NCBI RefSeq assembly: GCF_018881965.1 | Contig: NZ_JACVPI010000001.1 | Span: 1,246,018 to 1,310,017, forward strand | Source: Polynucleobacter sp. JS-Polo-80-F4 | Lineage (GTDB): Bacteria; Pseudomonadota; Gammaproteobacteria; Burkholderiales; Burkholderiaceae | Direction of reading: 5' to 3' | DNA length: 64,000 bases | In this document: one piece after another, positions 37,706-48,752 of the stretch | How positions within the stretch are numbered: position 1 is the first letter of the stretch | Layout of the letters: each line of letters starts with the position of its first letter | Program-made: the position numbers and the translations under genes | The notes under the pieces: model-generated | The model's database searches: none | Told to the model about the DNA's origin: nothing | What the model saw: the letters and a program-made list of their open reading frames with translations, nothing else

Positions 37706-38029
37706 ATGGCAATTACCTTAACCGACAAAGCAGCCGCACACGTAAACCGCAACCTAGAAAAGCGCGGTAAAGGTTGTGGCTTGCGCTTGGGCGTTCGCAC
37801 AACCGGTTGTTCTGGTTTGGCTTATCAGCTGGAGTATGTTGACGAGCCTGCAGCTGAAGATCAAGTATTTGAGTCCAATGGTATTAAGGTATTTGTAGAT
37901 CCAAAAAGTTTGGCTTACTTAGACGGTACGGAGCTAGACTTTGTGCGTGAGGGTTTGAACGAAGGGTTTAAGTTCCAAAATCCAAACGTAAAAGATGAGT
38001 GTGGTTGTGGCGAATCCTTCCGCGTCTGA
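37706..38029 (+). CDS. iscA: IscA, A-type Fe-S carrier
   Basis: A 107-residue A-type carrier. The conserved cysteines are in TTGCSGLAY and the C-terminal CGCGESF. It should pass clusters or iron to apo-proteins. Its 3' end overlaps the hscB frame by 35 bases if hscB begins at 37995. Length is the same as E. coli IscA. Confidence 0.96.
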   Translation: MAITLTDKAAAHVNRNLEKRGKGCGLRLGVRTTGCSGLAYQLEYVDEPAAEDQVFESNGIKVFVDPKSLAYLDGTELDFVREGLNEGFKFQNPNVKDECGCGESFRV

Positions 38030-38534
38030 CGATTACTTTCGTTTCTTTGGATTTAATCAGCAATTCAATATAGATTTGCCTGCTCTAGAGCAGGCTTACC
38101 TTGCCATTCAAAAGGAAGTGCACCCTGACCGCCATGCGCGCGGGAGTGATGCAGACCAGCGTCTGGCTATGCAAATGGCAACTCTCGCCAATACTGCTTT
38201 GCAGACCCTGAAGAACCCGATTCAACGCGGCCTCTATATTTGCCAACTACATGGGGTTGATGCCAAGTTGGAAACGAATACTGCAATGCCTGCTGCTTTT
38301 CTGATGAAGCAGATGGAATGGCGTGAGAATTTGGATGAACAAGCAGAAGACTTGCCAGCACTTGAAGCTTTGATGGCTGAAGTGGAGCAATCGAAACAAG
38401 ATACCCTTGCGGAAATTACTCAAGCCATTGACGGCGCTAAGAACTACCCGCGTGCCGCAGAGCTACTTCGCGGCCTACTATTTATCGATAAGTTTGCCAT
38501 TGAGCTTGATGACACTATTGCAGCCTTAATCTAG
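37995..38534 (+). CDS. hscB: HscB, J-domain co-chaperone of Fe-S assembly
   Basis: A J-domain protein (up to 179 residues) that delivers IscU to Hsc[38 protein letters not shown] contains the HPD motif; the C-terminal three-helix domain ends with [15 protein letters not shown]. The ATG at 37995 lies inside iscA; in-frame GTG codons at 38001 and 38007 are alternative starts nearer the conserved region. It is tightly followed by hscA. Confidence 0.92.
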   Translation: MSVVVANPSASDDYFRFFGFNQQFNIDLPALEQAYLAIQKEVHPDRHARGSDADQRLAMQMATLANTALQTLKNPIQRGLYICQLHGVDAKLETNTAMPAAFLMKQMEWRENLDEQAEDLPALEALMAEVEQSKQDTLAEITQAIDGAKNYPRAAELLRGLLFIDKFAIELDDTIAALI

Positions 38535-38561
38535 CCCTCACTCAAGCTAAACTCATTACTT

Positions 38562-40427
38562 ATGGCCTTATTACAAATTTCTGAACCCGGCAAGTCACTT
38601 GCGCCCCATCAACGCCGCATTGCTGTCGGTATCGATTTGGGTACTACTAATTCATTGGTAGCAATTGTGCGTGATGCTTTGCCTAAGGTGTTACCAGATT
38701 CACAAGGCCGTGAGTTGCTTCCCTCAGTTGTTCGCTATTTGCCAAATGGCAGAACACAAGCCGGCTTTGAGGCGCTTGAGAGCGTCGTAATTGACCCAAA
38801 GAACACCATTGTTTCGGTGAAGCGCTTTATGGGTCGTGGCTTGCTAGATGTAGAGAATATTGAAAGTGCTCCCTACGACTTTGTTGATCAGCCTGGCATG
38901 CTTAAGCTGAGAACGGTTGCTGGCGATAAGAGCCCAATCGAAGTCTCGGCAGAAATCTTGGCGCGTTTACGTCAACTGGCTGAAGATTCTGTGTCTGATG
39001 ACATTGTTGGCGCTGTCATTACTGTCCCCGCATACTTTGACGATGCGCAGCGTCAGGCAACGAAAGATGCGGCAAAGTTGGCGGGTATTGAAGTATTGCG
39101 TTTATTGAATGAGCCTACTGCTGCTGCGATTGCATATGGATTGGATAACGCCTCCGAAGGTATCTATGCAGTCTACGACTTAGGTGGCGGCACATTTGAT
39201 ATCTCCATATTGCGCATGAGTCGTGGCGTCTTTGAAGTGCTCTCTACTGGCGGTGATTCTGCGCTGGGTGGTGATGACTTTGATCATCGTTTGTATTGCT
39301 GGGTGATTGAGCAAGCCAAGCTTCCGCCACTATCCATTCATGACCATCGAACACTCTTGCAAGCTTGTAAACATGCCAAAGAGTTGTTAAGCCACAACCC
39401 TCTAGCGCGAGTGCATGAGACTCTTGCGGATGGCACGGTAGTTAATGTTGGGGTTAGTCAGGCGCAGCTCTTCGAAATAACTCAAAATCTAGTTGCTAAG
39501 ACCTTGATGGCTTGTAAAAAAGCTTTGCGTGATGCCGGCCTAAAGGCTGAAGATGTTAAGGGCGTAGTGATGGTGGGTGGCTCAACCCGTATGCCTAACG
39601 TGCAACGAGCGGTAGGCGAGTTGTTTGGTAGCAAACCATTGAATAACTTAAATCCTGATCAAGTAGTTGCACTGGGCGCAGCTATGCAGGCTGACTTGTT
39701 AGCAGGCAATCAAAGTAAAGATGATGAGTGGCTCTTATTGGATGTCATTCCTTTATCACTTGGTATTGAAACCATGGGTGGTTTGGTGGAAAAAATCATT
39801 CCGCGTAATACACCCATCCCAGTTGCTAGGGCACAGGATTTTACAACGTTTAAGGATGGTCAGACCGCCTTGGCAATTCAGGTGGTTCAGGGCGAGCGTG
39901 AGCTTGCACAGGACTGTCGCTCCTTAGGTAAGTTTGAGTTACGCGGTATCCCAGCAATGGCTGCAGGTGCAGCGCGTATTCGAGTAACCTTTCAGGTCGA
40001 TGCTGATGGATTGCTCTCTGTTAGTGCTACCGAGCAAGGCTCTGGCGTAAAAGCATCGATTGATATCAAGCCTTCTTACGGTTTAACCGATGCAGAGATT
40101 ACGCGCATGCTGCAAGACGGATTCTCATCTGCAAAAGAAGATTTACTTTCTAGGTCATTACGCGAAGAGCAAGTAAATGCACAGCGTTTGCTCGATGCTG
40201 TACAAACCGCATTAGCGAGCGATCGTACTTTACTGAGCACGGAAGAGCAGACAGAGGTTGATCAAGAGATGGCAACCCTACAAAAAATCTTAAATGAAGA
40301 AACCGATAGTGCGATTGTTCGTAAGGCGGTAGATCATGCTGCCAAAGCTACCGATGACTTTGCACAAAAGCGTATGAATGCCAGCATTCAAAAGGCTCTG
40401 TCTGGCAAAAATGTTGCTGAAATTTAA
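38562..40427 (+). CDS. hscA: HscA, Hsp70-class Fe-S chaperone
   Basis: A 621-residue Hsp70 specialised for cluster transfer from IscU. The nucleotide-binding domain has [56 protein letters not shown] and [12 protein letters not shown]. The substrate domain starts near residue 390 ([14 protein letters not shown]). Length matches E. coli HscA (616), and the context between hscB and fdx separates it from DnaK. Confidence 0.97.
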   Translation: MALLQISEPGKSLAPHQRRIAVGIDLGTTNSLVAIVRDALPKVLPDSQGRELLPSVVRYLPNGRTQAGFEALESVVIDPKNTIVSVKRFMGRGLLDVENIESAPYDFVDQPGMLKLRTVAGDKSPIEVSAEILARLRQLAEDSVSDDIVGAVITVPAYFDDAQRQATKDAAKLAGIEVLRLLNEPTAAAIAYGLDNASEGIYAVYDLGGGTFDISILRMSRGVFEVLSTGGDSALGGDDFDHRLYCWVIEQAKLPPLSIHDHRTLLQACKHAKELLSHNPLARVHETLADGTVVNVGVSQAQLFEITQNLVAKTLMACKKALRDAGLKAEDVKGVVMVGGSTRMPNVQRAVGELFGSKPLNNLNPDQVVALGAAMQADLLAGNQSKDDEWLLLDVIPLSLGIETMGGLVEKIIPRNTPIPVARAQDFTTFKDGQTALAIQVVQGERELAQDCRSLGKFELRGIPAMAAGAARIRVTFQVDADGLLSVSATEQGSGVKASIDIKPSYGLTDAEITRMLQDGFSSAKEDLLSRSLREEQVNAQRLLDAVQTALASDRTLLSTEEQTEVDQEMATLQKILNEETDSAIVRKAVDHAAKATDDFAQKRMNASIQKALSGKNVAEI

Positions 40428-40466
40428 GTAAACAAAATACAAACCGAATACCCATAGAAAAGAATC

Positions 40467-40805
40467 ATGACTCAAATCGTTGTACTACCGCATAGTGAAT
40501 ATTGTCCTGAAGGTGCAGTTGTTGAGGTTGCCCCAGGCACTTCGATTTGCGAAGCTTTGTTAGAGAATGACATTCCCATTGAGCATGCTTGCGATATGGT
40601 GTGCGCTTGTACTACTTGCCATGTGATCGTGAAAGAGGGCTTTAACAGCCTTAATCCTCCTGATGAGAATGAGGAAGACATGCTTGATCGTGCATGGGGG
40701 CTAAACCCACAGTCCCGTTTATCTTGCCAAGCTATCGTTGCCAAACATGATTTGGTGATTGAAATCCCTAAATATTCAATCAATCACGCCAAAGAGAACC
40801 ACTAA
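40467..40805 (+). CDS. fdx: Isc-type 2Fe-2S ferredoxin
   Basis: A 112-residue adrenodoxin-type ferredoxin. The cluster cysteines are in CDMVCACTTCHV (with the CxxC pair) and, further on, SRLSCQAI. It supplies electrons for cluster assembly. It is the last gene of the isc operon; no iscX follows, only a 160-base spacer with a terminator. Length is normal. Confidence 0.95.
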   Translation: MTQIVVLPHSEYCPEGAVVEVAPGTSICEALLENDIPIEHACDMVCACTTCHVIVKEGFNSLNPPDENEEDMLDRAWGLNPQSRLSCQAIVAKHDLVIEIPKYSINHAKENH

Positions 40806-40925
40806 TGCACCAAAATAATGCATTAATGCCTACAATCATGCATCCCTAATACGGAGAGATTTCTGGCGGGACTAATATGAAGTTGTAGTTCATTCTTTAG
40901 GTAGTACCTCCAAAAAAAATCTTTT

Positions 40926-40956
40926 AAGCCATCCTTCGGGGTGGCTTTTTTCTTTT
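40926..40956 (+). terminator. Intrinsic terminator of the isc operon
   Basis: AAGCCATCC pairs with GGGTGGCTT around a UUCG-type tetraloop (TTCG) and is followed by TTTTTCTTTT. It separates the isc operon from the convergent LacI gene. Confidence 0.92.
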
Positions 40957-40965
40957 AGGGCGCGC

Positions 40966-41997
40966 CTAGCGCTTTGGTGGGGACGAGCTAGATTCACGAA
41001 TAACCAAATTAACACTTGTTTTGATTTTTCTAGGAAGGTTATCCACACCTTTAATTTGGGAAATGAGGTGATTGGCCGCTTGCGCCCACATACCTATAGC
41101 ATCTATATGGATGGTGCTCAGACTGGGTGTGATGTGTTGAGAAATTTCTAAGTCGTCAAATCCAACGATTGATAAGTCTCTTGGAATACGTAGGCCTTGC
41201 TTTTGAGCCTCAAGCAACGCTCCTAGGGCTAAGACGTCTTGACCGCAAATAATTGCAGTGATTTTGGGATTGTTGAGGAGCAATTTTTTTAATCCGAGAC
41301 GCGCCTCATTTAAACCATAAGCACATTCCACTATCACATCGCTTTTGATCTGAATTTTCTTCTTAGTCAAAAGCTCGATAATCCCATCAACTCGTTCTCT
41401 AGCGCGATCATTGTGCGTAGTGATGCCTGCCAATATCCCAAAATGTTTATGTCCAAGAGAGAGTAGGTGCTGAACTCCGGGCTTGATCGCCTCTCGGTTA
41501 TCAAAGCCGGAAGCATAACCGTTATAGGGTGCTGATAATGAGCCCACGTGTATATATGGAATATTGCGAGTTTTTAGAAGTTTTAATGCTTCGCGCCGCT
41601 GGCTAACGCCAAAGAGGGCAATGCCTTCAACGCCTCGAGTCAGTAAATTGGTTATTTGATTCGCTTCGATCTCGGGATCGTAGTTACTGCTTGCTACTAA
41701 AAGTTGATGCCCAGATTGATTTAGTTGACGTTGAAACTCTGCAAGCCCTTGTGCAAAAATTGCATTATCAAGGGTGGGAACAATTACGCCAATAGTTCCA
41801 GAGCGTTTAAGCATCAATGCGCGAGCCCCAGCATTGGGTATGTACCCCAATTTTTTAATAACACCGCTAATTTTTTCTTTTAGCTCAGCGCTAACTGCAT
41901 CTGGATTATTTAAGGCTCTGGAGACGGTAGCGGTAGAAACTTTTGCTGCAGCCGCTACATGATCAATGGTGATAGAGCCTATTATATTTTTCATCAA
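40966..41997 (-). CDS. hpsR: LacI-family regulator of the sulfonate locus (HpsR-like)
   Basis: A 343-residue LacI-type repressor. The DNA-binding helix-turn-helix is ITIDHVAAAAKVSTATVSRALNN with hinge NAGARALMLKRSGTIGVIVPT, followed by a periplasmic-binding-like sensor domain. It is divergent from the ABC importer genes; the 100-base spacer holds a LacI-type palindrome and a second copy precedes hpsN. Published work on DHPS degradation in Cupriavidus pinatubonensis describes a LacI-type HpsR in the hps cluster, so the symbol is given by analogy. The effector is probably DHPS or a derivative (inference). Confidence 0.75.
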   Translation of the reverse strand: MMKNIIGSITIDHVAAAAKVSTATVSRALNNPDAVSAELKEKISGVIKKLGYIPNAGARALMLKRSGTIGVIVPTLDNAIFAQGLAEFQRQLNQSGHQLLVASSNYDPEIEANQITNLLTRGVEGIALFGVSQRREALKLLKTRNIPYIHVGSLSAPYNGYASGFDNREAIKPGVQHLLSLGHKHFGILAGITTHNDRARERVDGIIELLTKKKIQIKSDVIVECAYGLNEARLGLKKLLLNNPKITAIICGQDVLALGALLEAQKQGLRIPRDLSIVGFDDLEISQHITPSLSTIHIDAIGMWAQAANHLISQIKGVDNLPRKIKTSVNLVIRESSSSPPKR

Positions 41998-42065
41998 AGT
42001 CTAAGGGAAAGCCCTAGTCAATTTAGGTTGGCGACGTTAATTTTGGAAGTAATTTATGGTTAGAA

Positions 42066-42079
42066 TGAAAGCGCTTACA
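42066..42079. promoter_or_regulatory. LacI-type operator, copy 1
   Basis: TGAAAGCGCTTACA, a 14-base palindrome with one imperfect pair and the central CGCG-type core (AGCGCT) typical of LacI-family operators. A TAGAAT (possible -10) lies at 42061-42066, directly abutting it. It lies in the divergent spacer between the LacI gene and the importer operon, positioned to repress the importer and perhaps the regulator itself. Confidence 0.8.
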
Positions 42080-42100
42080 TTTTATTCATTCTAAAAGGAA

Positions 42101-42868
42101 TTGGAAATTTTTAGCAAGCTTTTATCCTTCTTTTTGTTCTGCGCGATTCTGCTGCTCGCTTGGTTTGGGTTGACAGAGTGGACTGGCACAATCTCGAGTG
42201 CTAGATTTCCATCGCCCACAGAAACCTGGAATTCTTTCAAGATTATTGCCTTGCAGGGTTATGGCAATGGCAAACTTCATCAGCATGTCTTACAAAGCGT
42301 GATCTTGGTTACCTCTGGATTTTTGGTTTCTTCCTCATTGGGAATCCTGCTTGGGATTTTGATGGGCGCGAATAAGAAAATTGAAGCCTTTATAAATCCA
42401 ATATTTTTAACCTTGAGGCCAATACCCCCGTTGGCATGGATTCCCTTGGCTATTGTTTGGTTAGGGCTTGGTAACTCCGCTAAGGTGATGGTGATTTATG
42501 TAGCAGCCTTTGTGCCGGCAGTGATTAATAGCTTCACTGGTGTTAAATCAATAGAGATGCCGCAGCGAGAAGCTGCTGCTATGTTGGGTATTGGCCGTTT
42601 TGCTTACTATCGCGAAGTGTTAATTCCTGGCGCATTGCCGCTTATTTTCACTGGCTTACGCTTATCACTTCAGGCATCCTGGACCACTTTAGTTGCAGCG
42701 GAATTAGTCGGTGCAACTTTAGGTTTGGGGTCGATCCTAAATCAAGCGGCTCAAGATATTAATCCGGCAATGATTATGGTGGGCATGATTAGCGTAGCGA
42801 TTTCTGGTTGGTTAATGACTCAGATATTGGCTAAGGCTGAGCGCTATGCCATGCCTTGGAGAGCGTAA
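42101..42868 (+). CDS. ABC transporter permease (taurine/nitrate type), first of two
   Basis: An inner-membrane permease of up to 255 residues of the SsuC/TauC/NitB class, with six hydrophobic segments and the EAA loop in REAAAMLGIGRFAYYREVLIPGALPLIFTGLR. It probably forms a heterodimeric channel with the next gene. The start is odd: a stop at 42092 limits it, no ATG is available near the N-terminus, TTG at 42101 is only one base after AGGA, and an in-frame ATT at 42107 has the ideal 7-base spacing. The reported start is the TTG. Confidence 0.85.
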   Translation: MEIFSKLLSFFLFCAILLLAWFGLTEWTGTISSARFPSPTETWNSFKIIALQGYGNGKLHQHVLQSVILVTSGFLVSSSLGILLGILMGANKKIEAFINPIFLTLRPIPPLAWIPLAIVWLGLGNSAKVMVIYVAAFVPAVINSFTGVKSIEMPQREAAAMLGIGRFAYYREVLIPGALPLIFTGLRLSLQASWTTLVAAELVGATLGLGSILNQAAQDINPAMIMVGMISVAISGWLMTQILAKAERYAMPWRA

Positions 42869-43653
42869 TGGCACGTCAAGAACGCTTAAATCAAGGTGAG
42901 TATTTATTGTGGACGGGACTAGGCATTGCTAGTTTTATTGGGATTTGGTATCTCTCGACGCTGCTGGGAGTCGTTCCAAAGCAGTTTCTTCCGTCGCCTC
43001 ATGAAGTTTTTCTGAAGTTTATTCAACTGCTCAACGAGCCATTCTCTGGTTACACCTTGTTGGTTCATATTGCTTCCAGTTTTCAGCGCTTTTTATATGG
43101 ATTCCTATTGGCAGTGGTGATTGGGGTGCCATTGGGGTTATTGATGGCTTTATCAAAGTATGCCAATCAACTAATCACACCATTTTTTGAAAGTATTCGC
43201 TTTGTTGCGCCAATTGCTTGGGTTCCATTTGCCGCTCTCTGGTTTGGAACCGGTATTGGCGGTCCGGTATTGGTGATTTTTATGGGGGCATTTCCTCCAG
43301 TCTTAATTAATACTTATCGCGGAGCAATTCACGTAGATAAAAAATACCTTGAAGCAGCCAGAATGCTTGGGTCGGGTAAGTTGCGTTTGATGACCGAAGT
43401 CCTATTTCCAGCGGCCATCCCATCCATCATTGCTGGCCTGCGGATATCTGCGGGCTTAGGTTGGCAATCCTTAGTTGGTGCTGAGCTTATTGTTGCATCT
43501 AGTGGTGTTGGTTACATGATGGTTAAAGGCCAGGCAAGTATTCAGACCGATATTGTGATGAGCGGCATGATTGCAATTGGTCTCATTGGTTTATTGATTG
43601 ATGTGCTTTTAAGGCAGGCTGAAAAGTTCGCTGTTCACTATAGAGAAATTTGA
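42868..43653 (+). CDS. ABC transporter permease (taurine/nitrate type), second of two
   Basis: A 261-residue permease of the same class as its neighbour but clearly different in sequence. Its EAA loop is LEAARMLGSGKLRLMTEVLFPAAIPSIIAGLR. The ATG at 42868 overlaps the previous stop by one base (TAATG) with GGAGAG just upstream; the frame extends back to 42856 but that start is less likely. Two different permease genes plus one ATPase and one binding protein make a complete importer, here probably for a sulfonate. Confidence 0.87.
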   Translation: MARQERLNQGEYLLWTGLGIASFIGIWYLSTLLGVVPKQFLPSPHEVFLKFIQLLNEPFSGYTLLVHIASSFQRFLYGFLLAVVIGVPLGLLMALSKYANQLITPFFESIRFVAPIAWVPFAALWFGTGIGGPVLVIFMGAFPPVLINTYRGAIHVDKKYLEAARMLGSGKLRLMTEVLFPAAIPSIIAGLRISAGLGWQSLVGAELIVASSGVGYMMVKGQASIQTDIVMSGMIAIGLIGLLIDVLLRQAEKFAVHYREI

Positions 43654-43656
43654 TTT

Positions 43657-44454
43657 ATGGCAGATATTGTTTTCGATTCAGTAGAGCGCAGCTTTAAACA
43701 AGGCGGCAAAGAGTTTTTGGCCGTAGGCGGTGTTGACTTAACTGTTAAAGACAAAGAGTTTGTTGCGATCGTTGGCCCATCTGGTTGTGGAAAGACTACT
43801 TGCTTACGCATGGTAGCCGGCCTTGAAATGCCGAGCAAAGGGCAGGTACTTGTTGGTGGCAAAGAGGTAAAAGGTCCTGGACCAGACCGTGCAGTGGTAT
43901 TCCAGCAATTCGCTTTATTTCCATGGAAAACAGTTCAGGAGAATATTGAGTTTGGCCTGAAATCCATGAGTATGAGTGCGACTGAAAAGCGAGATAAAAC
44001 TGCCCGTTTAATTTCACTGATGGGTTTAGAGGGATATGAGCAGGCCTATCCTCATCAATTGTCTGGGGGTATGCAGCAACGCGTAGCGATTGCGCGCGCC
44101 TATGTCCTGGAGCCACAAGTACTTTTGATGGATGAGCCATTCGGCGCTTTGGATGCTCAAACTCGAGTGGTGATGCAGGAAGAACTTGTAAGGCTTGCTC
44201 GCAAAAATCCTAAAACTGTCTTATTTATCACCCACGCTGTTGAAGAGGCGGTGTATCTCGCAGATCGTGTCGTGGTGATGTCTAGGAGACCTGGTCTTAT
44301 TCGAGATGTGATCGAGATTAAGCCCATTCGTGAAAAAGAAGGTTGGGACACACATACTCGTATTGAGGATGTCATGGATTTGAGCTCTTTTGTGCAGTTA
44401 CGTAGTCAGATTTGGAAGTTGTTACGCGAACAAAACCTAGGTGTTGATCATTGA
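43657..44454 (+). CDS. ABC transporter ATP-binding protein (taurine/nitrate type)
   Basis: A 265-residue ATPase. Walker A GPSGCGKTTCLRMVAGLE, Q-loop VVFQQFALFPWKTV, signature LSGGMQQRVAIARA, Walker B VLLMDEPFGALDAQTR and the H-loop THAVEEA are all intact. The C-terminus has the usual short extension seen in SsuB/TauB. It follows the permease by three bases and precedes the binding-protein gene by 31. Confidence 0.92.
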   Translation: MADIVFDSVERSFKQGGKEFLAVGGVDLTVKDKEFVAIVGPSGCGKTTCLRMVAGLEMPSKGQVLVGGKEVKGPGPDRAVVFQQFALFPWKTVQENIEFGLKSMSMSATEKRDKTARLISLMGLEGYEQAYPHQLSGGMQQRVAIARAYVLEPQVLLMDEPFGALDAQTRVVMQEELVRLARKNPKTVLFITHAVEEAVYLADRVVVMSRRPGLIRDVIEIKPIREKEGWDTHTRIEDVMDLSSFVQLRSQIWKLLREQNLGVDH

Positions 44455-44485
44455 TTCACTTTTGTAATGTCTAAAGGAGATAAAA

Positions 44486-45550
44486 ATGCAATTTAAAAAA
44501 TCACTAGTAAGTATTTTGGGGGCAACGGTACTGGCAGCAGCAAGTGTTGGTAATGTCTACGCGCAAGCAAAGCCTGCATTAACTGAGATTAAAGTGAGCT
44601 ATCAGCCTGCTTTGTATTGGGCACTTCCATTTTTTGTAGCAACAGAAAAAAACTGGTGGGGTGAATTAGGTCTTAAGCCAGAATTTAGCACTTTCCCCGC
44701 TGGAGTTCCGCAAATTGCAGCCTCTGCCTCCAAGTCATGGGATGTAGGTGGCACTGGATCTGTTCCTGCTGTATTGGGTTATGTCCGCTTTGGTATTAAG
44801 ACTATCGGATTGAGTAATGATGAGTCAGCAGGCAATGCCTTGTTAGCCACTGGTAAAGCTGCAGAGGCATTCGCAGCCAATCCTCAGTCATTAAAAGGAC
44901 AAACTATTGTATTGACTGGTAACTCCACTGGAGATTACGCGGTTCAATCTTGTCTCAAGAAATATGGTTTAGCTAAGACTGATGTTGTTATCAAGAATAT
45001 GGGTCAGGGCGAAATTATTTCTGCCATGTCTTCCGGTAATGCAGATTTTGGCGGCCTGTGGGCGCCAAATATTTATACGCTCGAAGAGAAGGCTGGAGCA
45101 AAGGTCATTTGTAGCGGTAAAGATGGTGGTGCTTTTGTTCCTGGTGCCTTGATCGTACGTGCTGAATATGCAAAAGAAAATCCACAAAATGTGGCTAAGT
45201 TCTTAGCTGTGTATTTGCGTGCTTGGAAGTGGATGAATGCCAATAAGCCGCAAGCAATTGCGATGATGAAAAAGTTCTATGAGCAAGGTGGCGTAACTAT
45301 TTCCGAAGCTTCTATGAAGAAAGAGTTTGATACCCGTCCTAACTATGACTTGGCAACTGAGTTGAAGATCATGGATAACTCTAAGGGTCCATCACAGGTA
45401 GACGGTTGGTTTAATTCTATTGCCGCCTTTATGCAATCAACTGGCGCCATCCAAGCTATACCGCCAGCAAATGAATACATCACTGATGAATTTATGAAGA
45501 TGGTAAATGCAGATAAAAAGCTTCGCGAATTTGCAAACAACTCTAAGTAG
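44486..45550 (+). CDS. ABC transporter substrate-binding protein (SsuA/TauA-like), probable sulfonate binder
   Basis: A 354-residue NMT1/THI5-type periplasmic binding protein. The signal peptide ends near VYAQA. VSYQPALYWALPFFVATEKNWWGELGLKPEF and the SASKSWDVGGTGSVPAVLGY segment are typical of taurine/alkanesulfonate/nitrate binders. AAAGGAGA precedes the ATG. The ligand is not readable from sequence, but a shared LacI-type operator with hpsN suggests DHPS or sulfolactate. A terminator-like hairpin follows. Confidence 0.83.
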   Translation: MQFKKSLVSILGATVLAAASVGNVYAQAKPALTEIKVSYQPALYWALPFFVATEKNWWGELGLKPEFSTFPAGVPQIAASASKSWDVGGTGSVPAVLGYVRFGIKTIGLSNDESAGNALLATGKAAEAFAANPQSLKGQTIVLTGNSTGDYAVQSCLKKYGLAKTDVVIKNMGQGEIISAMSSGNADFGGLWAPNIYTLEEKAGAKVICSGKDGGAFVPGALIVRAEYAKENPQNVAKFLAVYLRAWKWMNANKPQAIAMMKKFYEQGGVTISEASMKKEFDTRPNYDLATELKIMDNSKGPSQVDGWFNSIAAFMQSTGAIQAIPPANEYITDEFMKMVNADKKLREFANNSK

Positions 45551-45561
45551 TCGATAAAGTA

Positions 45562-47716
<2,155 letters not shown>

Positions 47717-47727
47717 GGATCGTAATT

Positions 47728-48732
47728 ATGAAAGCCTTGGTCTATACACAGCCAAATGAAATGCAGATCTTAGATCGCCCTTATCCTTCGATGGATGTTG
47801 AGGAGGTGGTGCTCAAGATTGAGTCAGTGGGTATTTGCGGTAGTGATATGCATGCATTTCATGGTCATGACCCAAGAAGAAAACCAGGTTTAGTTTTAGG
47901 GCATGAATTTGCTGGAACCATTGCCGACAGCAGATCTTCCCTTTTCACCAAAGGGCAGAGAGTCACGGGCAATCCATTGATTACTTGTGGTCACTGCGAA
48001 TATTGTCTGCAGGGAAGAAATAATTTGTGCGCTAATCGCGCCATGGTAGGAATGACAAGACCGGGAGCATTTGCTGAATATATGAGTATTCCTGCGAGCT
48101 CACTAATTGCCATACCCGAAGGTCTTAGTCTGGATACTGCTGCATTGACTGAGCCAGCAGCTACTGCTGTTCATGCAATTAACTTATCAATGCGAGTACT
48201 TCAAAGACCCATTCAAGAAGCTCGTGTTTTGATATTGGGTGGTGGCGCTATAGGCATGCTTTCTGCGCTGCTCTTGAAGCATTACGGGGTTGATGATTTA
48301 ACGGTTGCTGAAGTAAACCCATTGCGCAGAAAAGCTATTGAACAATATGTTGGCTGCAAAACACTCAATCCCATAGACGAAAAAATTACCGAGAATTCTG
48401 TTGAGTTTGTGATGGATTGCGTTGGTGCTGTGGTTACTCGTAACACTGCACTGACTGCAGTTAAGCCGGGTGGTGTGATGATGCATGTAGGCCTTCAGGA
48501 TTGGGCTAGCGAAATTGACATGAGAAAGCTTACGCTTGCTGAAATCACCTTGCTTGGAACCTATACCTACTCCACAGTTGATCTTCAAGCCACCGTCAAT
48601 TTGCTCGCTCGCAATGCCTTTGGCGATTTGTCATGGGTAGAAAAGCGGTCTTTAGATGATGGGCCCCAGGCTTTTGGTGACTTACATGCCGGAAAAACGG
48701 CCGCTGCAAAAGTTCTCCTGAAACCATTTTAA
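47728..48732 (+). CDS. hpsP: Zinc-dependent alcohol dehydrogenase, HpsP-like DHPS 2-dehydrogenase
   Basis: A 334-residue medium-chain dehydrogenase. Catalytic zinc residues lie in GICGSDMHAFHGHDPRR and LGHEFAGTI; four structural-zinc cysteines are in CGHCEYCLQGRNNLC; VLILGGGAIGMLSA is the cofactor loop. In the published scheme HpsP is the second half of the DHPS racemising pair. It is 11 bases after the SDR gene. Threonine/sorbitol dehydrogenase-like activities would look alike, so the symbol is by context. Confidence 0.66.
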   Translation: MKALVYTQPNEMQILDRPYPSMDVEEVVLKIESVGICGSDMHAFHGHDPRRKPGLVLGHEFAGTIADSRSSLFTKGQRVTGNPLITCGHCEYCLQGRNNLCANRAMVGMTRPGAFAEYMSIPASSLIAIPEGLSLDTAALTEPAATAVHAINLSMRVLQRPIQEARVLILGGGAIGMLSALLLKHYGVDDLTVAEVNPLRRKAIEQYVGCKTLNPIDEKITENSVEFVMDCVGAVVTRNTALTAVKPGGVMMHVGLQDWASEIDMRKLTLAEITLLGTYTYSTVDLQATVNLLARNAFGDLSWVEKRSLDDGPQAFGDLHAGKTAAAKVLLKPF

Positions 48733-48752
48733 ATAATCATGGGATACTCAGT

